The position numbers and the translations under genes were made by a program. Below, piece after piece: positions 15,037-23,966 of a stretch of DNA of 64,000 nucleotides (position 1 is the first letter of the stretch; every line of letters begins with the position of its first letter). The DNA is from Pyxidicoccus trucidator (GTDB lineage Bacteria; Myxococcota; Myxococcia; Myxococcales; Myxococcaceae). The stretch is taken from positions 1-64,000 of the forward strand of contig NZ_JAAIXZ010000019.1 in assembly GCF_010894435.1 (NCBI RefSeq). Reading direction: 5' to 3'. The notes under the pieces are model-generated. The model was given only the letters and a program-made list of their open reading frames with translations. It was not told where the DNA came from and searched no databases.

Positions 15037-15885
15037 ATGACTCCGGTCCCCACCCCTGTCCGCTTCCGAGGCACCGATACCTACCTGACCAACGAGGGCC
15101 TCCAGGCCGCGGTCAACTGCGCGCTGACGCTGCAGCGACCGCTGCTCGTGAAGGGCGAGCCCGGCACCGGCAAGACGCTGCTGGCCGAGGCCATCGCCCA
15201 GGCCCTGGGCCAGCGGCTGCTCACCTGGCACGTGAAGAGCACCACCCGCGCCCAGGACGGCCTCTACGTCTACGACACCGTGCAGCGCCTGTATGACTCG
15301 CGCTTCGGCGACGGCGACGTGCGGGACATCCGCCGCTACATCCGCCAGGGCCCGCTGGGCGAGGCGTTCTCCGCCCCCGAGCGCGTGGTGCTCCTCATCG
15401 ACGAGGTGGACAAGGCGGACCTCGAGTTCCCCAACGATTTGCTCCACGAGCTGGACCGGATGCGCTTCCGCGTCACCGAGACGGGGGACGAGGTGGCGGC
15501 GAAGCACCGCCCGGTGGTGGTGATTACGTCCAACAACGAGAAGGAGCTGCCGGACGCCTTCCTGCGCCGCTGCGTCTTCCACTTCATCGACTTCCCCGAC
15601 GCGGAGCTCATGCGCCGCATCGTCGCCGTCCACCACCCCGGGCTGGACGCCAACCTGACCGAGCAGGCCCTGAAGGTCTTCTACGAGCTGCGCGGCTTCA
15701 CCCGCCTGCGCAAGCGGCCCTCCACCAGCGAGCTCATCGACTGGATTGCCGTGCTCAAGTCCCAGGGCCTCACCGACCTGAAGCTGGATGAGAACCTGCC
15801 GTTCCTCGGCGCCCTGCTGAAGAAGGAGCAGGACCTGGTGTCCGTCGCGGAGGCCTTCGGACGCGGACGTCGGCCCCGGGCCTAG
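15037..15885 (+). CDS. MoxR-family AAA+ ATPase
   Basis: 282 residues. The AAA+ core has Walker A GEPGTGKT (40-47), Walker B VVLLIDEVDKAD near 122, and sensor-1 in VVITSNNEKELPDAFLRRC near 163, where the arginine finger also lies. MoxR ATPases act as chaperones that mature or assemble enzyme complexes together with VWA-domain partners. The partner gene follows 12 bases downstream, making a classic two-gene module. The start is fixed by an AAAGGAGG ribosome site. No cofactor-enzyme genes (such as CO dehydrogenase) adjoin, so the client is unknown. Confidence 0.9.
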   Translation: MTPVPTPVRFRGTDTYLTNEGLQAAVNCALTLQRPLLVKGEPGTGKTLLAEAIAQALGQRLLTWHVKSTTRAQDGLYVYDTVQRLYDSRFGDGDVRDIRRYIRQGPLGEAFSAPERVVLLIDEVDKADLEFPNDLLHELDRMRFRVTETGDEVAAKHRPVVVITSNNEKELPDAFLRRCVFHFIDFPDAELMRRIVAVHHPGLDANLTEQALKVFYELRGFTRLRKRPSTSELIDWIAVLKSQGLTDLKLDENLPFLGALLKKEQDLVSVAEAFGRGRRPRA

Positions 15886-15897
15886 AGGGAGCGCGCC

Positions 15898-17103
15898 ATG
15901 TTCCTGCCATTCTTCTACGAGCTGCGCCGGCGCGGGGTGAAGGTGGGCGCGCAGGAGGCGCTCGCGCTGGCGGGAGCGCTCCAGGCCGGCCTCCACGACA
16001 GCAGCCTGGACGGCTTCTACCATGTGGCGCGCGCGCTCCTGGTGCACTCGGAGACGCAGCTCGACACGTTCGACCAGGCGTTCCTCGCGCACTTCAAGGG
16101 CGTGGAGACCGCGGGCCTGGAGCTGACGCAGGAGCTGCTGTCCTGGCTGGAGGAGGCGCGCGAGCGGGCCGACTTGAGCCCCGAGGAGCTGGCGCTGCTG
16201 GAGCAGCTGGACCCGGAGGAGATCCGCCGGCTGTTCGAGGAGCGCCTGCGCGAGCAGCAGGAGCGCCACGACGGCGGCAACCGGTGGGTTGGCACGGGCG
16301 GCACGTCGCCCTTCGGCAACGGCGGCTTCGCGCGCGAGGGCATCCGCGTGGGCGGCAAGGGCGGCCGGCAGGGCGCGGCGCTGATGCAGGCGGGCGCGCG
16401 GAAGTACGCGGGCTACCGCGATGACCTGGTGCTGGACACGCGGCAGCTCGCGGTGGCGCTGCGCAAGCTGCGGGCCTTCGCTCGCGACGGCGCGCCGGAC
16501 GAGCTGGACGTGGACGAGTCCATCGCCGCCACCGCGAAGAACGCGGGCGAGCTGGAGGTGGTGGTGCGCCCGCCGCGCAGGCCCAACACCCGCGTGGTGC
16601 TGGCCATGGACGTGGGCGGCTCCATGGACCCGTACGCGGCGGTGATGAGCCGGCTGTTCAGCGCGGCGAGCCAGGCGACGCACTTCAAGGAGCTGCGCAC
16701 CTTCTATTTCCACAACTGCGTCTACGGGAAGCTGTACGCCACGCCGCAGCTCACGGGCGGCATGACGGTGCCGGAGCTGCTCGCGCAGGTGGGACGGCAC
16801 CACAAGCTGGTCATCGTGGGCGACGCCTCCATGGCCCCGTACGAGCTGTCCATCCGCACCGACGCGGACGGGCACTACAAGGCGGACGGGCTGGAAGGGC
16901 TGACGTGGCTGATGCAGCTCTCGCAGCACTTCGAGCGCAACGTGTGGCTCAACCCCGAGCCCATGGGCACGTGGCGCTCGGGCACGATTTCGGTGGTTGC
17001 GCGCGTGTTCCCCATGTTCCCCCTCACCGTGGAGGGACTGGGCGAGGCCGTGACACACCTGACGCGCGGGCGCACCGTGAAGGGTGTGGCGGCGCGGCGG
17101 TAG
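15898..17103 (+). CDS. CoxE-like VWA-domain protein
   Basis: 401 residues. An N-terminal helical region (1-150) is followed by a Gly-rich linker (near 135-165) and a von Willebrand A domain whose metal-site motif reads DVGGSMDP (near 240), a variant of D-x-S-x-S in which the first Ser is Gly. The second half contains the [10 protein letters not shown] block typical of the CoxE family. It probably works with the MoxR ATPase encoded immediately upstream, as a substrate-recognition partner. No signal peptide or membrane span is evident, so it should be cytosolic. Confidence 0.88.
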   Translation: MFLPFFYELRRRGVKVGAQEALALAGALQAGLHDSSLDGFYHVARALLVHSETQLDTFDQAFLAHFKGVETAGLELTQELLSWLEEARERADLSPEELALLEQLDPEEIRRLFEERLREQQERHDGGNRWVGTGGTSPFGNGGFAREGIRVGGKGGRQGAALMQAGARKYAGYRDDLVLDTRQLAVALRKLRAFARDGAPDELDVDESIAATAKNAGELEVVVRPPRRPNTRVVLAMDVGGSMDPYAAVMSRLFSAASQATHFKELRTFYFHNCVYGKLYATPQLTGGMTVPELLAQVGRHHKLVIVGDASMAPYELSIRTDADGHYKADGLEGLTWLMQLSQHFERNVWLNPEPMGTWRSGTISVVARVFPMFPLTVEGLGEAVTHLTRGRTVKGVAARR

Positions 17104-17257
17104 GGCACCGGCAGGACGCATTCCCTGCCCCCCGGGGCCATGAATTCCCCTTGCCCCGTGGACTGCCGGACGGCCGGGTGGGCGGGCTCGCGTTTCGTGC
17201 GGCGCTCCGGCGGCAGTTACGGCATGGTGCGCCGCGAGCGGGAACGCGAGGACACCC

Positions 17258-19315
17258 ATGACGACCGACAAGCAGGACGTGCTGGCCATCAACACCATCC
17301 GCACCCTGGCCATGGATGCGGTGCAGCAGGCCCACTCGGGCCACCCGGGGGCGCCGATGTCCCTGGCCCCCGTGGCCTATCAGGTCTGGCAGCAGGAGCT
17401 GCGCTATGACCCGTCCCACCCCATCTGGCCGGACCGCGACAGGTTCATCCTCTCCAACGGCCACGCCTCCATGCTGCTGTACGCGCTGCTCCACCTGGCC
17501 GGGGTGAAGCGCGTCACCCGGGAGTACACCGTCGAGGACGCGCCCACCGTCTCCCTGGACGACATCAAGAAGTTCCGCCAGCTCGACTCCGCCACCCCCG
17601 GCCACCCGGAGTACCGGTGGACCAGCGGCGTGGAGACCACCACCGGCCCCCTGGGCCAGGGCGTCGCCAACAGCGTGGGCATGGCCATCGCCAGCCGCTG
17701 GCTCGCCGGGCACTTCAACCGCCCCGGCTTCGAGATGTTCAGCTACGACGTCTATGCCATCTGCGGTGACGGCGACCTGATGGAGGGCGTCGCCTCCGAG
17801 GCCGCCTCCATCGCCGGCCACCTCCAGCTGCCCAACCTCTGCTGGATCTACGACAGCAACCACATCTCCATCGACGGCAGCACCGACCTGGCCTTCACCG
17901 AGGACGTGGGCCGCCGCTTCGAGGGCTACGGGTGGCGCGTCATCCACGTCGCCGACGCCAATGACCTCAACGTCATGGGCGAGGCGCTGCGCACCTTCAA
18001 GACGCTGCGCGGCAAGCCCACGCTCATCGTCGTCACCACGCAGATTGCCTTCGGCGCGCCCAAGCTCCAGGGCTCGGCGAAGGCCCACGGCGAGCCGCTG
18101 GGCGACGAGGAAATCAAGGGCGCCAAGCGCAACTACGGCTGGCCCGAGGACGCGAAGTTCCTCGTCCCCGACGGCGTGCGCGAGCGCTTCCAGGAGCGCA
18201 TGGGCAACCGCGGCAAGCAGCTGCGCTCCGAGTGGATGCAGCGCTTCGACGAGTACCGCAAGCAGTTCCCCGAGCTGGCCGACCAGCTGGAGCGCATGCA
18301 GCGCCGCGACACGCCCAAGGGCTGGGACGCGGAGCTGCCGACGTTCCCCGCCGACGCCAAGGGCATGGCCACCCGCGAGTCCAGCGGCAAGGTGCTCAAC
18401 GCCGTGGCGAAGCACTACCCGTGGCTGGTGGGCGGCTCGGCGGACCTCAACCCGTCCACGAAGACGTACATCACCGGCTCGGAGTCGATGAAGCCCGGGG
18501 AGCACTCCGGCCGCAACATCCACTTCGGCGTGCGCGAGCATGCGATGGGCTCCATCGTCAACGGCCTGTGCCTGAGCAAGCTGCGCGGCTACGGCGCCAC
18601 GTTCCTCATCTTCAGTGACTACCAGCGCCCCGCCATCCGACTGTCCGCGCTGATGGAGCTGCCGGCGCTGCACATCTTCACGCACGACTCCATCGGCCTG
18701 GGCGAGGACGGCCCCACGCACCAGCCGGTGGAGCAGCTCGCCAGCCTGCGCGCGATTCCGGGCATCATCGTGATGCGGCCCGGAGACGCGAACGAGGTGG
18801 TGGAGGCGTGGCGGGTGATTGGCGAGCAGCGCAAGCACCCGGTGGTGCTCGTGCTCACCCGGCAGCCGGTGCCCACGTTCGACCGCACGAAGTTCGGCGC
18901 GGCGTCGGGCGTGAGGCGCGGCGGCTACGTGCTGGCGGACGCGGAGGGCGGCAAGCCGGAGGTCATCCTCATCGGCACCGGCAGCGAGGTGTCGCTGTGC
19001 GTGGACGCGTACGAGAAGCTCAAGGCCGAGGGCATCAAGGCCCGCGTGGTGAGCCTGCCCTCGTGGGAGCTGTTCGAGCAGCAGCCGCAGGAGTACCAGG
19101 ACAGCGTGCTGCCTCCGGACGTGAAGGCCCGCGTCGCGGTGGAGAAGGCCGCTGCCTTCGGCTGGGAGCGCTGGGTGGGGCACACCGGCAACGTCATCGC
19201 CATGCGCAGCTTCGGCGCGTCCGCCCCCATCAAGGCCCTGCAGCAGAAGTTCGGCTTCACGCTCGACAACGTGGTGCAGGTGGCCAAGGACACCCTCGCC
19301 AAGGCGAAGAAGTAG
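17258..19315 (+). CDS. tkt: Transketolase
   Basis: A 685-residue thiamine-diphosphate enzyme that moves two-carbon units between sugar phosphates in the non-oxidative pentose phosphate pathway. Visible motifs: AHSGHPGAPMS near 27, the ThDP/magnesium motif GDGDLMEG near 170, the central pyrimidine-binding domain with FGVREHAMG near 427, and the C-terminal domain from about 545. Length is typical of bacterial enzymes (660-690). It is preceded by a 154-base gap after the VWA gene and followed by a hairpin terminator, so it is probably transcribed alone. It is a housekeeping gene. Confidence 0.96.
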   Translation: MTTDKQDVLAINTIRTLAMDAVQQAHSGHPGAPMSLAPVAYQVWQQELRYDPSHPIWPDRDRFILSNGHASMLLYALLHLAGVKRVTREYTVEDAPTVSLDDIKKFRQLDSATPGHPEYRWTSGVETTTGPLGQGVANSVGMAIASRWLAGHFNRPGFEMFSYDVYAICGDGDLMEGVASEAASIAGHLQLPNLCWIYDSNHISIDGSTDLAFTEDVGRRFEGYGWRVIHVADANDLNVMGEALRTFKTLRGKPTLIVVTTQIAFGAPKLQGSAKAHGEPLGDEEIKGAKRNYGWPEDAKFLVPDGVRERFQERMGNRGKQLRSEWMQRFDEYRKQFPELADQLERMQRRDTPKGWDAELPTFPADAKGMATRESSGKVLNAVAKHYPWLVGGSADLNPSTKTYITGSESMKPGEHSGRNIHFGVREHAMGSIVNGLCLSKLRGYGATFLIFSDYQRPAIRLSALMELPALHIFTHDSIGLGEDGPTHQPVEQLASLRAIPGIIVMRPGDANEVVEAWRVIGEQRKHPVVLVLTRQPVPTFDRTKFGAASGVRRGGYVLADAEGGKPEVILIGTGSEVSLCVDAYEKLKAEGIKARVVSLPSWELFEQQPQEYQDSVLPPDVKARVAVEKAAAFGWERWVGHTGNVIAMRSFGASAPIKALQQKFGFTLDNVVQVAKDTLAKAKK

Positions 19316-19357
19316 GCGCGGGCCTGCCGCGGGACCTCTGAGCGCTGAAAAAGAAGA

Positions 19358-19389
19358 GGCCCCGGACCGTCCCCCAACGGTCCGAGGCC
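19358..19389 (+). terminator. Terminator hairpin after transketolase
   Basis: GGCC-cc-GGACCGT, a loop of CCCCCA, then ACGGTCC-ga-GGCC. The 7-bp inner stem is extended by a 4-bp outer stem. It begins 43 bases after the stop codon; no long U-tract follows. Confidence 0.65.
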
Positions 19390-19414
19390 CTCAAAGTCGT
19401 CCTGCTGAAGCAGT

Positions 19415-19635
19415 GAGGTGCCGGTTCATCCCCCGATGGCCCGGCACCTCGAAGCCCTGCTGCGGAAACCCAAGGTTCCCGCGTCATCCCCCCGGACAAC
19501 GCGGGCACCTCGAATCTTCCTGCGGAAACCCAAGGTCCCCGCGTCATCCCCCCGGACAACGCGGACATCTCGAGTCCCCCTGCGGAAACCCGCGGCTCCC
19601 ACGTCGTCCCCCCGGACGACACGGGCACCTCGCGT
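19415..19635. repeat. Four-unit 60-bp hairpin repeat array
   Basis: Four copies of a unit with a period of exactly 60 bases fill the gap between two convergent genes. Each copy holds an inverted repeat around a C-rich loop (TCATCCCCCC or similar): GAGGTGCCGG...CCGGCACCTC in the first, CCCGCGT...ACGCGGG in the second and third, and a decayed version in the fourth. The conserved joint reads CTGCGGAAACCC. Stem sequences change between units while pairing is mostly kept. The period is a multiple of three, so open frames run through on both strands, but third-position GC is too low for a gene here. Confidence 0.7.
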
Positions 19636-19739
19636 CCCCTCAATCACAACACCTGGCGCGCTCGCGTCGCGGGACTTGCGGCCCCCCGCATCCCGGCCCC
19701 CGCCGGGTTCCCGCACCGTGAGTCCGCCAGGAAATCCGT

Positions 19740-21350
19740 TCACCCCGCGAGGTACGTGGGACGCACCACCGGCTCGCCCACCCGGCTCATCTCGCGCAGC
19801 ATCTTCTGGAAGTCCGAGTTCGCGATGCCCGTCTCGCCCTTCGACATCGCCTGGGTGGCGTACTTCTCGTAGATGTCGAGCACCTTGCGCGCATCCGGGC
19901 CCAGCCGGCCGTAGTTCTCGCGCGCCCACTTCTGCAGGTCCGCGAACTCCACGCCCGCTGCCTGGCCGTCATGGTCACCCGCGCCGACCTTGATGGCCTC
20001 GGCCAGGTCCTTCCCGGAGATGCGGCCGCTCTTCACGTCCAGCTTCTCCAGCGAGGTGCGCATGGAGTCGTCGCGGAACGTCTTGAACTGGCCCGCGTCC
20101 TTCAGCATCTTGTCGAACTCGGCCTGCGACAGGCCGTCCTTGCCCGCGCCCTTCGCGGCCTTCTCGTAGGTGGCCAGCACCTGCTTCGCCTCGGGCGTCA
20201 GGCGCTCCTTGTTCTCGCGCGCCCAATTCTGGAACTCGCGCAGCTCGGACGTGACGGCGTGGCCGTCGTTGTCGGACACACCCTCGCGGATGGCCTCCAG
20301 CATGTCCTCGCCGGAGACGGGGCCCTTCTCCTTGTCCAGCTTCTCGAGCGCGGTGCGCGCGCTCACGTCACCCACGCCCTTGAACTCCTTGAGCATGTTC
20401 TTCCACTCGGTGCGGGACAGGTCCTGGTCGCCGGTCGCCGTGGCCTTGTTCGCGTGCTTCTCGAAGATGCCGAGCACTTCCTTGGCCTCGGGCGACAGCT
20501 TCGCGCCGTTCTTCTGCGCCCAGTCCTTGAAGGCGCCGAGCTCGGCCTTCGTCTGGCCGTCCGCGTCCTTCGCGCCACGCTCGATGGCCTTCGCCATGTC
20601 GCGACCGGAGATGGGCGAGGGCAGCTTGTCCAGCCCGGCCAGGGCGCGCTTCGCACCCTGGTCGCCGACCTTGCTCATCTCCGCCAGCATCTTGTCGTGC
20701 TCGGCCTGGGGGATGCCCGTCTGGCCCGCGGCCTGCGACTTCGCGGCGTACTTCGCGTAGATGTCCATCACCTGCTTCGCCTCGGGCGACAGCCGGTCGG
20801 CGTTCTTCTGCGCCCACTCGGAGAAGGCGCGGAACTCACCGGAGGCCGCCTGGCCGTCCAGGTCCGCCGTGCCCGTCTTGATGGCGTCCGCGAGCTGCTC
20901 GCCGCTGACGGGGCCCTTCGTCTTGTCCAGCTTGCCCAGCTCCACCAGCGCGCCCACGTCCAGCGGCGACCAGCAGTCGGTCGGCTTCGTCGGCACCGGC
21001 GTGCCACAGCGGTCGCCCGGGAACGGGAACGGGAGCGGCTTCGGCAGGGGGCGCGGGCCGCCCGGCAGCGGGAGCGGATGCGGCAGGGGCCGCGGGCCGC
21101 AGTGGTCGCCCGGGAACGGCTCCGGCTGGGGGCGCGGGCCGCCCGGCAACGGGAGCGGATGCGGCAGGGGCCGCGGGAACTGGCCGCTGTCCGTCGGGAA
21201 GCAGCCACCGGCGACGATGCCGGGGCGCGGCTCCTGCACCGCCGGCCGCACCAGCTCCTGGGTGGCGACCTGCGCGGGCTTCGTGAGCGTCTGGGTGGCG
21301 GGGCCGCGGACGGCCGGGGTGACGAGGTTCGTAGGGATTCGGGTGGTCAT
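19740..21350 (-). CDS. Four-repeat EF-hand-like protein with proline-rich region
   Basis: 536 residues. There is no signal peptide (MTTRIPTNLVTPAVRG). Residues 65-120 are proline-rich, with tandem PLPHPLPLPGGPRP modules and scattered Cys. From about 135 to the end there are four repeats of about 95 residues. Each has a KLD..GP(V/I)SG..LA.AI stretch, an acidic loop (DLDGQ, DADGQ, DNDGH or DHDGQ) followed by E-F or similar as in EF-hand calcium loops, then WA..N..RLSPEAK.VL.IYEKYA. Calcium binding is plausible but the loops are shorter than canonical. Start supported by GGAG with correct spacing. Three palindromes lie 140-215 bases upstream. Function unknown; export by a non-Sec route is possible. 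Confidence 0.75.
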   Translation of the reverse strand: MTTRIPTNLVTPAVRGPATQTLTKPAQVATQELVRPAVQEPRPGIVAGGCFPTDSGQFPRPLPHPLPLPGGPRPQPEPFPGDHCGPRPLPHPLPLPGGPRPLPKPLPFPFPGDRCGTPVPTKPTDCWSPLDVGALVELGKLDKTKGPVSGEQLADAIKTGTADLDGQAASGEFRAFSEWAQKNADRLSPEAKQVMDIYAKYAAKSQAAGQTGIPQAEHDKMLAEMSKVGDQGAKRALAGLDKLPSPISGRDMAKAIERGAKDADGQTKAELGAFKDWAQKNGAKLSPEAKEVLGIFEKHANKATATGDQDLSRTEWKNMLKEFKGVGDVSARTALEKLDKEKGPVSGEDMLEAIREGVSDNDGHAVTSELREFQNWARENKERLTPEAKQVLATYEKAAKGAGKDGLSQAEFDKMLKDAGQFKTFRDDSMRTSLEKLDVKSGRISGKDLAEAIKVGAGDHDGQAAGVEFADLQKWARENYGRLGPDARKVLDIYEKYATQAMSKGETGIANSDFQKMLREMSRVGEPVVRPTYLAG

Positions 21351-21491
21351 TTGGATCTCCGTGCTGTTGGAGCGTGTGACCAGGCCTATTGCGCGCAGCG
21401 TGCCACACACCTACCCCGGTGTCCGCACGTCCACTCCTTCGTGATTTCAACGGGTTGGGCGTGAAGGGGGTGTGTCCCAAGGGCCGCAGGG

Positions 21492-21563
21492 GGTGGTGAC
21501 AACAGTCACCACCGGTGACAGCTGTCATCACCCGAGGCTCGGGGGGTGGTGACGGGAGTCACC
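21492..21563. promoter_or_regulatory. Three clustered GGTGAC/GTCACC palindromes
   Basis: Three inverted repeats share the same half-site: GGTGGTGAC-aaca-GTCACCACC (21492-21513, perfect), GGTGACAGCTGTCATCACC (21514-21532, with a perfect 12-base core) and GGTGAC-ggga-GTCACC (21548-21563). They lie upstream of the EF-hand-like gene and just beyond the end of truB. The repeated spacing of about 20-30 bases suggests a dimeric regulator binding cooperatively. Terminator function for truB is the alternative. Confidence 0.55.
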
Positions 21564-21576
21564 GGATCCACACCCG

Positions 21577-22470
21577 TCACAGCCCTCCGCGCAGCTCCGT
21601 CTCGCTCCACAGCGCGCCCTCGCGCTCGCGCAGCAGGAAGGTGAGCCTTCCTTGATGGAAGCCGCGCACCGGAGCGTCCGGGTCGGGGAAGCCAGGGGGG
21701 AGCCTCCAGTCGGGGGGCTGCACCGCTCCGAGCGGGAGGCCTCGCTCCCGTCGCAGCTCGCCCACTTCCTGATCCGTCAGCAGTCTCGCGCGGCTCCAGG
21801 GGAGCAGTTCGCGCCCGTGCAGTCCGACTCGCTGCCCCGGAGGCGGGTCCTCCCAGGGGCCTATCGCCGTGCGCCGCAGCGCCGAGAGGTGTGCGCCACA
21901 GCCCAGCACCCGGCCCACGTCCCTCGCCAGCGAGCGCACGTAGTAGCCGCCACGGCACGTCAGCAGCAGCCGGCTGGAGCGCGGCAGCGCATGTGACAGC
22001 CACCGCGCTGAGTGCAGGTACACGCGCGACGGTGGCAGCTCCACCACCTCGCCCCGGTGCGCCTTGCGGTATGCCGGCTCCCCTCCCACCTTCTTCGCGC
22101 TCGTCGCGGGCGGCACCTGCTCCTGCCAGCCGATGAAGCGCGCGAGCGCCGCGTCCAGCGCCTCGGGGGTCAGCGCCGCTGTGTCTCCCTGGAGCACCGG
22201 CTTGCCGTGCAGGTCGCCAGTGTCCATCTCCGTGCCCCACACCACCTCCGCCTCGTACGTCTTGGGCACAGAGTGGAGCAGCTCGAACAGCCGCGTGGCT
22301 CCGCCCACCAGCACGAGCAGCAGCCCTTCCGCGAACGGGTCCAACGTTCCGCCGTGGCACACCGGCACACGCTTGCCTGGATGGGCCCGCACCTCTTCCA
22401 GGAAGGACTGCACCACCGAGAAGCTCGTGGGGCCCACCGGCTTGTGGACCCGATAGATGCCGGGAGTCAT
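21577..22470 (-). CDS. truB: tRNA pseudouridine synthase B
   Basis: 297 residues. Modifies uridine 55 in the T-loop of tRNAs. The catalytic Asp is D44 in CHGGTLDPFAEGLL, and the supporting motifs GTEMDTGDLHG near 78 and GGYYVRSLARDVG near 175 are present. The first motif reads PFAEG where most bacteria have PLATG. The start ATG overlaps the TGA of a 28-codon mini-ORF that repeats the first 20 codons of truB. It is the last gene of a unit with the ATPase upstream. truB usually sits beside rbfA or rpsO; this unusual setting and the variant motif may mean a specialised paralogue. Confidence 0.88.
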   Translation of the reverse strand: MTPGIYRVHKPVGPTSFSVVQSFLEEVRAHPGKRVPVCHGGTLDPFAEGLLLVLVGGATRLFELLHSVPKTYEAEVVWGTEMDTGDLHGKPVLQGDTAALTPEALDAALARFIGWQEQVPPATSAKKVGGEPAYRKAHRGEVVELPPSRVYLHSARWLSHALPRSSRLLLTCRGGYYVRSLARDVGRVLGCGAHLSALRRTAIGPWEDPPPGQRVGLHGRELLPWSRARLLTDQEVGELRRERGLPLGAVQPPDWRLPPGFPDPDAPVRGFHQGRLTFLLREREGALWSETELRGGL

Positions 22471-22553
22471 GTGCCGCCCACCTCGCCGGGCCGCACCACC
22501 GCGAGGCTCGCGGGCCCCACCCACGGGTTGACCCGATAGACACCCGGAATCAT
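22467..22553 (-). CDS. 28-residue mini-ORF duplicating the start of truB
   Basis: Encodes MIPGVYRVNPWVGPASLAVV and eight more residues. truB begins MTPGIYRVHKPVGPTSFSVV, so this is a diverged duplicate of the first 20 codons together with the ribosome-binding region (GAGGTGGGCGG before both starts). Its ATG overlaps the stop of the ATPase gene (ATGA, 22550-22553) and its own TGA overlaps the truB start (22467-22470). Ribosomes could therefore pass from the ATPase to the mini-ORF to truB. It may be a translated leader peptide or a relic of a tandem duplication. Confidence 0.6.
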   Translation of the reverse strand: MIPGVYRVNPWVGPASLAVVRPGEVGGT

Positions 22554-23635
22554 GCTCCGCCCACCTCCGTGGAGCCTCCGGGCTTCACCAGGTGCACTGG
22601 CTGGCAGTGCGAGCGCTCCGCCACCACCTTCGCCAGCTCCTCCGCGTGCGTCGTCACCCATACCTGACTGTGCTTCGCCGCGCCGGTGATGAGCCGGCCC
22701 AACGGCTCCAGCAGGTCCGGGTGCAGGCTCGTCTCCGGCTCGTTCAGCGCCAGGAAGGGCGGAGGCCTCGGGCTCAGCAGCGCCGCCAGCAGGCACAGGT
22801 ACCGCAACGTCCCGTCCGACAGCTCCGCCGCCGTCATCGGCCGCATCAACCCCGGCATGTGCAGGTACAGGCTGAAGCGCCCCTCCGGCGAGCGCACCTC
22901 CAACCTCGAGCCCGGAAACGCATCCTCCAGCCCCTGCTCCAGCGCGCGCCGGTCCCCTATCTCGATGATGGTCATCAGCGCCGCGGCGAGGTCCCGCCCA
23001 TCATGCGACAACACTGGCGTCCGCACGCCCACCTGCGGGTGCCGCATGGGCGCGTCCGGGTCGGTGCGGAACTGGTGGTAGAAGCGCCACGCGCGCAGCG
23101 TGCGCTGCACCTCCGCCAGTCGCGGGAAGCGGTGCGGCTCGGCGAGCTGGTCCATCACCGACTCCGCGCTCCAGAGCTGCGTGGGGAACGACACCCGCGT
23201 CCCCTCCGAGTCCCGCAGGAAGGCCGTGCGGTCCTTGCGCTCCATCAGCACCAGCTTTCGCCCTCCCGAGAAGACCCACAGGTGCTCCTCCTTCACCTCC
23301 GGGTCCAGGCTGAAGGCCCCCGGCTCCGTCGGGTCATACGGGACGATGCCGCAACTCAGCTCGTACGCCACGTCCCCCAGCTCCACGCCCACCGTCATCC
23401 GCACCGGCTTCTTTCCCTCGCGCGGCCCCGCCCACAGCACGCTCGGCGTGCCGCCCTCCTCCGCCAGCGTGCGCGCCAGCCGTCCCTCCGCCGCAGCCAC
23501 CAGCAGGTAGAGCGCGCGGTACAGGTTCGTCTTGCCGCTGCCGTTGGGCCCGACAATCACATTCACCGGCCCCAGCTCCAGTGACAGCCTTCGCACCGAG
23601 CGGTAGCCCGCGATGTCCAATCGAGTGATGGGCAT
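22550..23635 (-). CDS. AAA family ATPase (RecF/SMC-like, OLD type without nuclease domain)
   Basis: 361 residues with a split ABC-type ATPase: Walker A GPNGSGKT (29-36) preceded by the typical N-terminal YRSVRRLSLELG, then a signature-like LSDGTLRYLCLLAAL near 270, Walker B FLALNEPETSLHP near 300, and a switch histidine in WVTTHAEEL near 333. The Walker B reads ALNEPE rather than the usual LLDEPE. There is no TOPRIM nuclease domain, so it is not a complete OLD nuclease. Such proteins act in DNA repair or phage defence, often with a partner. Its only close neighbours are the mini-ORF and truB, both coupled to it by ATGA overlaps. Confidence 0.85.
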   Translation of the reverse strand: MPITRLDIAGYRSVRRLSLELGPVNVIVGPNGSGKTNLYRALYLLVAAAEGRLARTLAEEGGTPSVLWAGPREGKKPVRMTVGVELGDVAYELSCGIVPYDPTEPGAFSLDPEVKEEHLWVFSGGRKLVLMERKDRTAFLRDSEGTRVSFPTQLWSAESVMDQLAEPHRFPRLAEVQRTLRAWRFYHQFRTDPDAPMRHPQVGVRTPVLSHDGRDLAAALMTIIEIGDRRALEQGLEDAFPGSRLEVRSPEGRFSLYLHMPGLMRPMTAAELSDGTLRYLCLLAALLSPRPPPFLALNEPETSLHPDLLEPLGRLITGAAKHSQVWVTTHAEELAKVVAERSHCQPVHLVKPGGSTEVGGA

Positions 23636-23966
23636 TGCTGCTCCATCGCACTTTCCGGCGGGGATGACGACCCCCAGCGTGCGGAGGGCGGTCCCGATAC
23701 CCTGGCCTGCCGTCTGACGCCGCGTCCCTCACGGCGCACCTTCGTGTGGGCCGGGAGCCCGCTACACGCCGGTACGCACGCCCCGGTACGCCTGTGCAAG
23801 GTCAGGACCAATCGGCGCCGGCGGCCCTCTCGTGTCCACGCTCGCGGTGGAAGTCCGCTTCACGCCGCAACCATTCCCGTGGACGCGGCACATGCCGGAC
23901 GCGTGACGACGTATCCGGACAGGCTGCCCGCGCTTCGTGCGCGGTGCCCTGCTCGCGAGGTCCATC

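Noticed and set aside
14857-17313. 818-codon minus-strand open frame opposite MoxR and the VWA gene
   Set aside because: Antisense shadow caused by high GC; the plus strand has clear domains and ribosome sites.
17024-19183. 719-codon minus-strand open frame opposite transketolase
   Set aside because: Antisense shadow of a clear housekeeping gene.
19418-19993. Repeat proteins read through the 60-bp array on either strand
   Set aside because: Period 60 keeps frames open, but third-position GC is far lower than in real genes of the window, and the frames continue antisense into the EF-hand-like gene.
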